Assembly: GCF_010668805.1 (NCBI RefSeq)
Contig: NZ_WUFT01000008.1
Coordinates: 1 to 64,000 of the forward strand
Reading direction: 5' to 3'
DNA from: Rhizobium phaseoli
Lineage (GTDB): Bacteria; Pseudomonadota; Alphaproteobacteria; Rhizobiales; Rhizobiaceae
DNA: 64,000 nt
Every line of letters starts with the position of its first letter. Within the stretch, counting starts at the first letter, position 1. Below, one piece after another: positions 63,541 through 64,000 of the stretch. Made by a program: the position numbers and the translations under genes. Under the pieces are notes generated by a model that was given only the letters and a program-made list of their open reading frames with translations, was not told where the DNA came from and did no database searches.

Positions 63541-64000
63541 TCAGGCCGCCTTGGCCGGAAAAATCATGCTGACGGTCAAGCCGCGCTGTCCGGGCCTGTC
63601 GGGATCGGTATCGGAGAGCTCCAGCCGGCCGTTGTGCAGCTCCATCACCGCTTCCACCAGCGAAAGGCCGAGCCCCGTGCCGGGCTTCGAACGGCTTTCG
63701 TCGAGGCGGACGAAGCGCTTCACCACGTCGTCGCGCCGTTCGGCGGGAACGCCCGGTCCGTGGTCGGCCACCGAAAGGCAGATGCCATCCGGGCGGCGGG
63801 CAAGCTTCAGCGACACTGTGCCCGCCCCTTGGGTATCGGAGGAATATTTGATGGCATTGTCGAGCAGATTGAAGATCGCCTGGCCGATCAGCTCACGATT
63901 GCCCTGCACTTCGACACCCGGTTCGACGCTGGCGCTGAGGCCGAGCCCGGCTTCCTCGGCCGCCGGTTCGTAAAGCTCGGCGCTGTCGGAGACGATCGCC
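63541..64000 (-). CDS. Sensor histidine kinase, 3' part only
   Basis: The last 152 codons of a histidine kinase that continues past position 64000. The HATPase_c domain is complete in essentials: N-box ELIGQAIFNLLDNAIKYSSD, G1 LSVADHGPGVPAERRDDVV, an F-box KRFVRLDESRSKPG, and G2 GTGLGLSLVEAVMELHNGRL. The H-box is outside the window. It is upstream of glnE on the same strand, 137 bases away. A response-regulator partner would be expected beyond the window. Confidence 0.9.
   Translation of the reverse strand, partial: AIVSDSAELYEPAAEEAGLGLSASVEPGVEVQGNRELIGQAIFNLLDNAIKYSSDTQGAGTVSLKLARRPDGICLSVADHGPGVPAERRDDVVKRFVRLDESRSKPGTGLGLSLVEAVMELHNGRLELSDTDPDRPGQRGLTVSMIFPAKAA

Overview
The window looks like a chromosomal segment of a fast-growing rhizobium, closest in character to the Rhizobium leguminosarum/etli group. 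The basis is high-GC coding sequence, the start of a RopA-type porin, an iolY/iolRCDEB inositol cluster, a cluster resembling the LPS galacturonosyltransferase (rgt) genes, a pleC-glnE-histidine kinase block, and two copies of a palindromic element of RIME type. The species call rests on recognising families, not on a database search. No phage, transposase, integrase, CRISPR array or conjugative gene was seen.

Layout. 1-1 kb: 5' end of ropA and a tRNA-Ser(GCU) with its promoter. 1.2-10.7 kb: a ferredoxin-reductase-like flavoprotein and iolY on the minus strand, then iolR and iolCDEB on the plus strand, with four sites of one operator architecture and two RIME-like elements between iolC/iolD and iolE/iolB. 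10.8-21.4 kb: small genes and housekeeping genes (DUF1127, AraC regulator with a Cys-rich miniprotein, MATE pump, two PilZ-type proteins, a LysR remnant, host-attachment protein, aminotransferase, Sel1-like protein, AMP nucleosidase). 21.4-24.1 kb: an ECF42-type module with three DGPF/YciI proteins, a sigma factor with a TPR-like C-terminus and a divergent 71-residue membrane protein; both divergent promoters fit the ECF42 consensus as I recall it. 24-30.8 kb: a flippase-like membrane protein, three GT39 glycosyltransferases and a polyprenyl-phosphate GT2, which together read as a lipid-linked-sugar pathway for decorating LPS. 30.8-34.6 kb: putrescine-type transaminase, glutamine-synthetase-like ligase, lipid kinase. 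34.9-43.8 kb: MFS transporter, mgtE with a structured leader, Lrp/EamA divergent pair, L,D-transpeptidase, ETF-quinone oxidoreductase and an atypical SDR sharing a LiuR-like site, and a kinase-like phosphotransferase. 44-48.5 kb: RND efflux pair. 48.7-55.1 kb: Hsp70-like ATPase, divergent uracil-DNA glycosylase, small proteins, EamA transporter, soluble chemoreceptor-like protein with inverted domain order. 55.3-64 kb: pepN, pleC, glnE and the 3' part of a sensor kinase.

How the genes work together: IolE, IolD, IolB and IolC supply successive steps of myo-inositol breakdown under IolR control, while idhA and iolA are not in this window. The GT2 protein would make the lipid-linked sugar that the GT39 enzymes consume. 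PleC (cell-cycle phosphorelay) and GlnE (glutamine synthetase adenylylation) are core chromosomal regulators. I saw no wholly new multi-gene system. The best leads are regulatory: the twin ECF42-type promoters, the IolR operator layout, the mgtE leader, a probably leaderless amn mRNA, and some divergent enzymes that lack expected catalytic or cluster residues.
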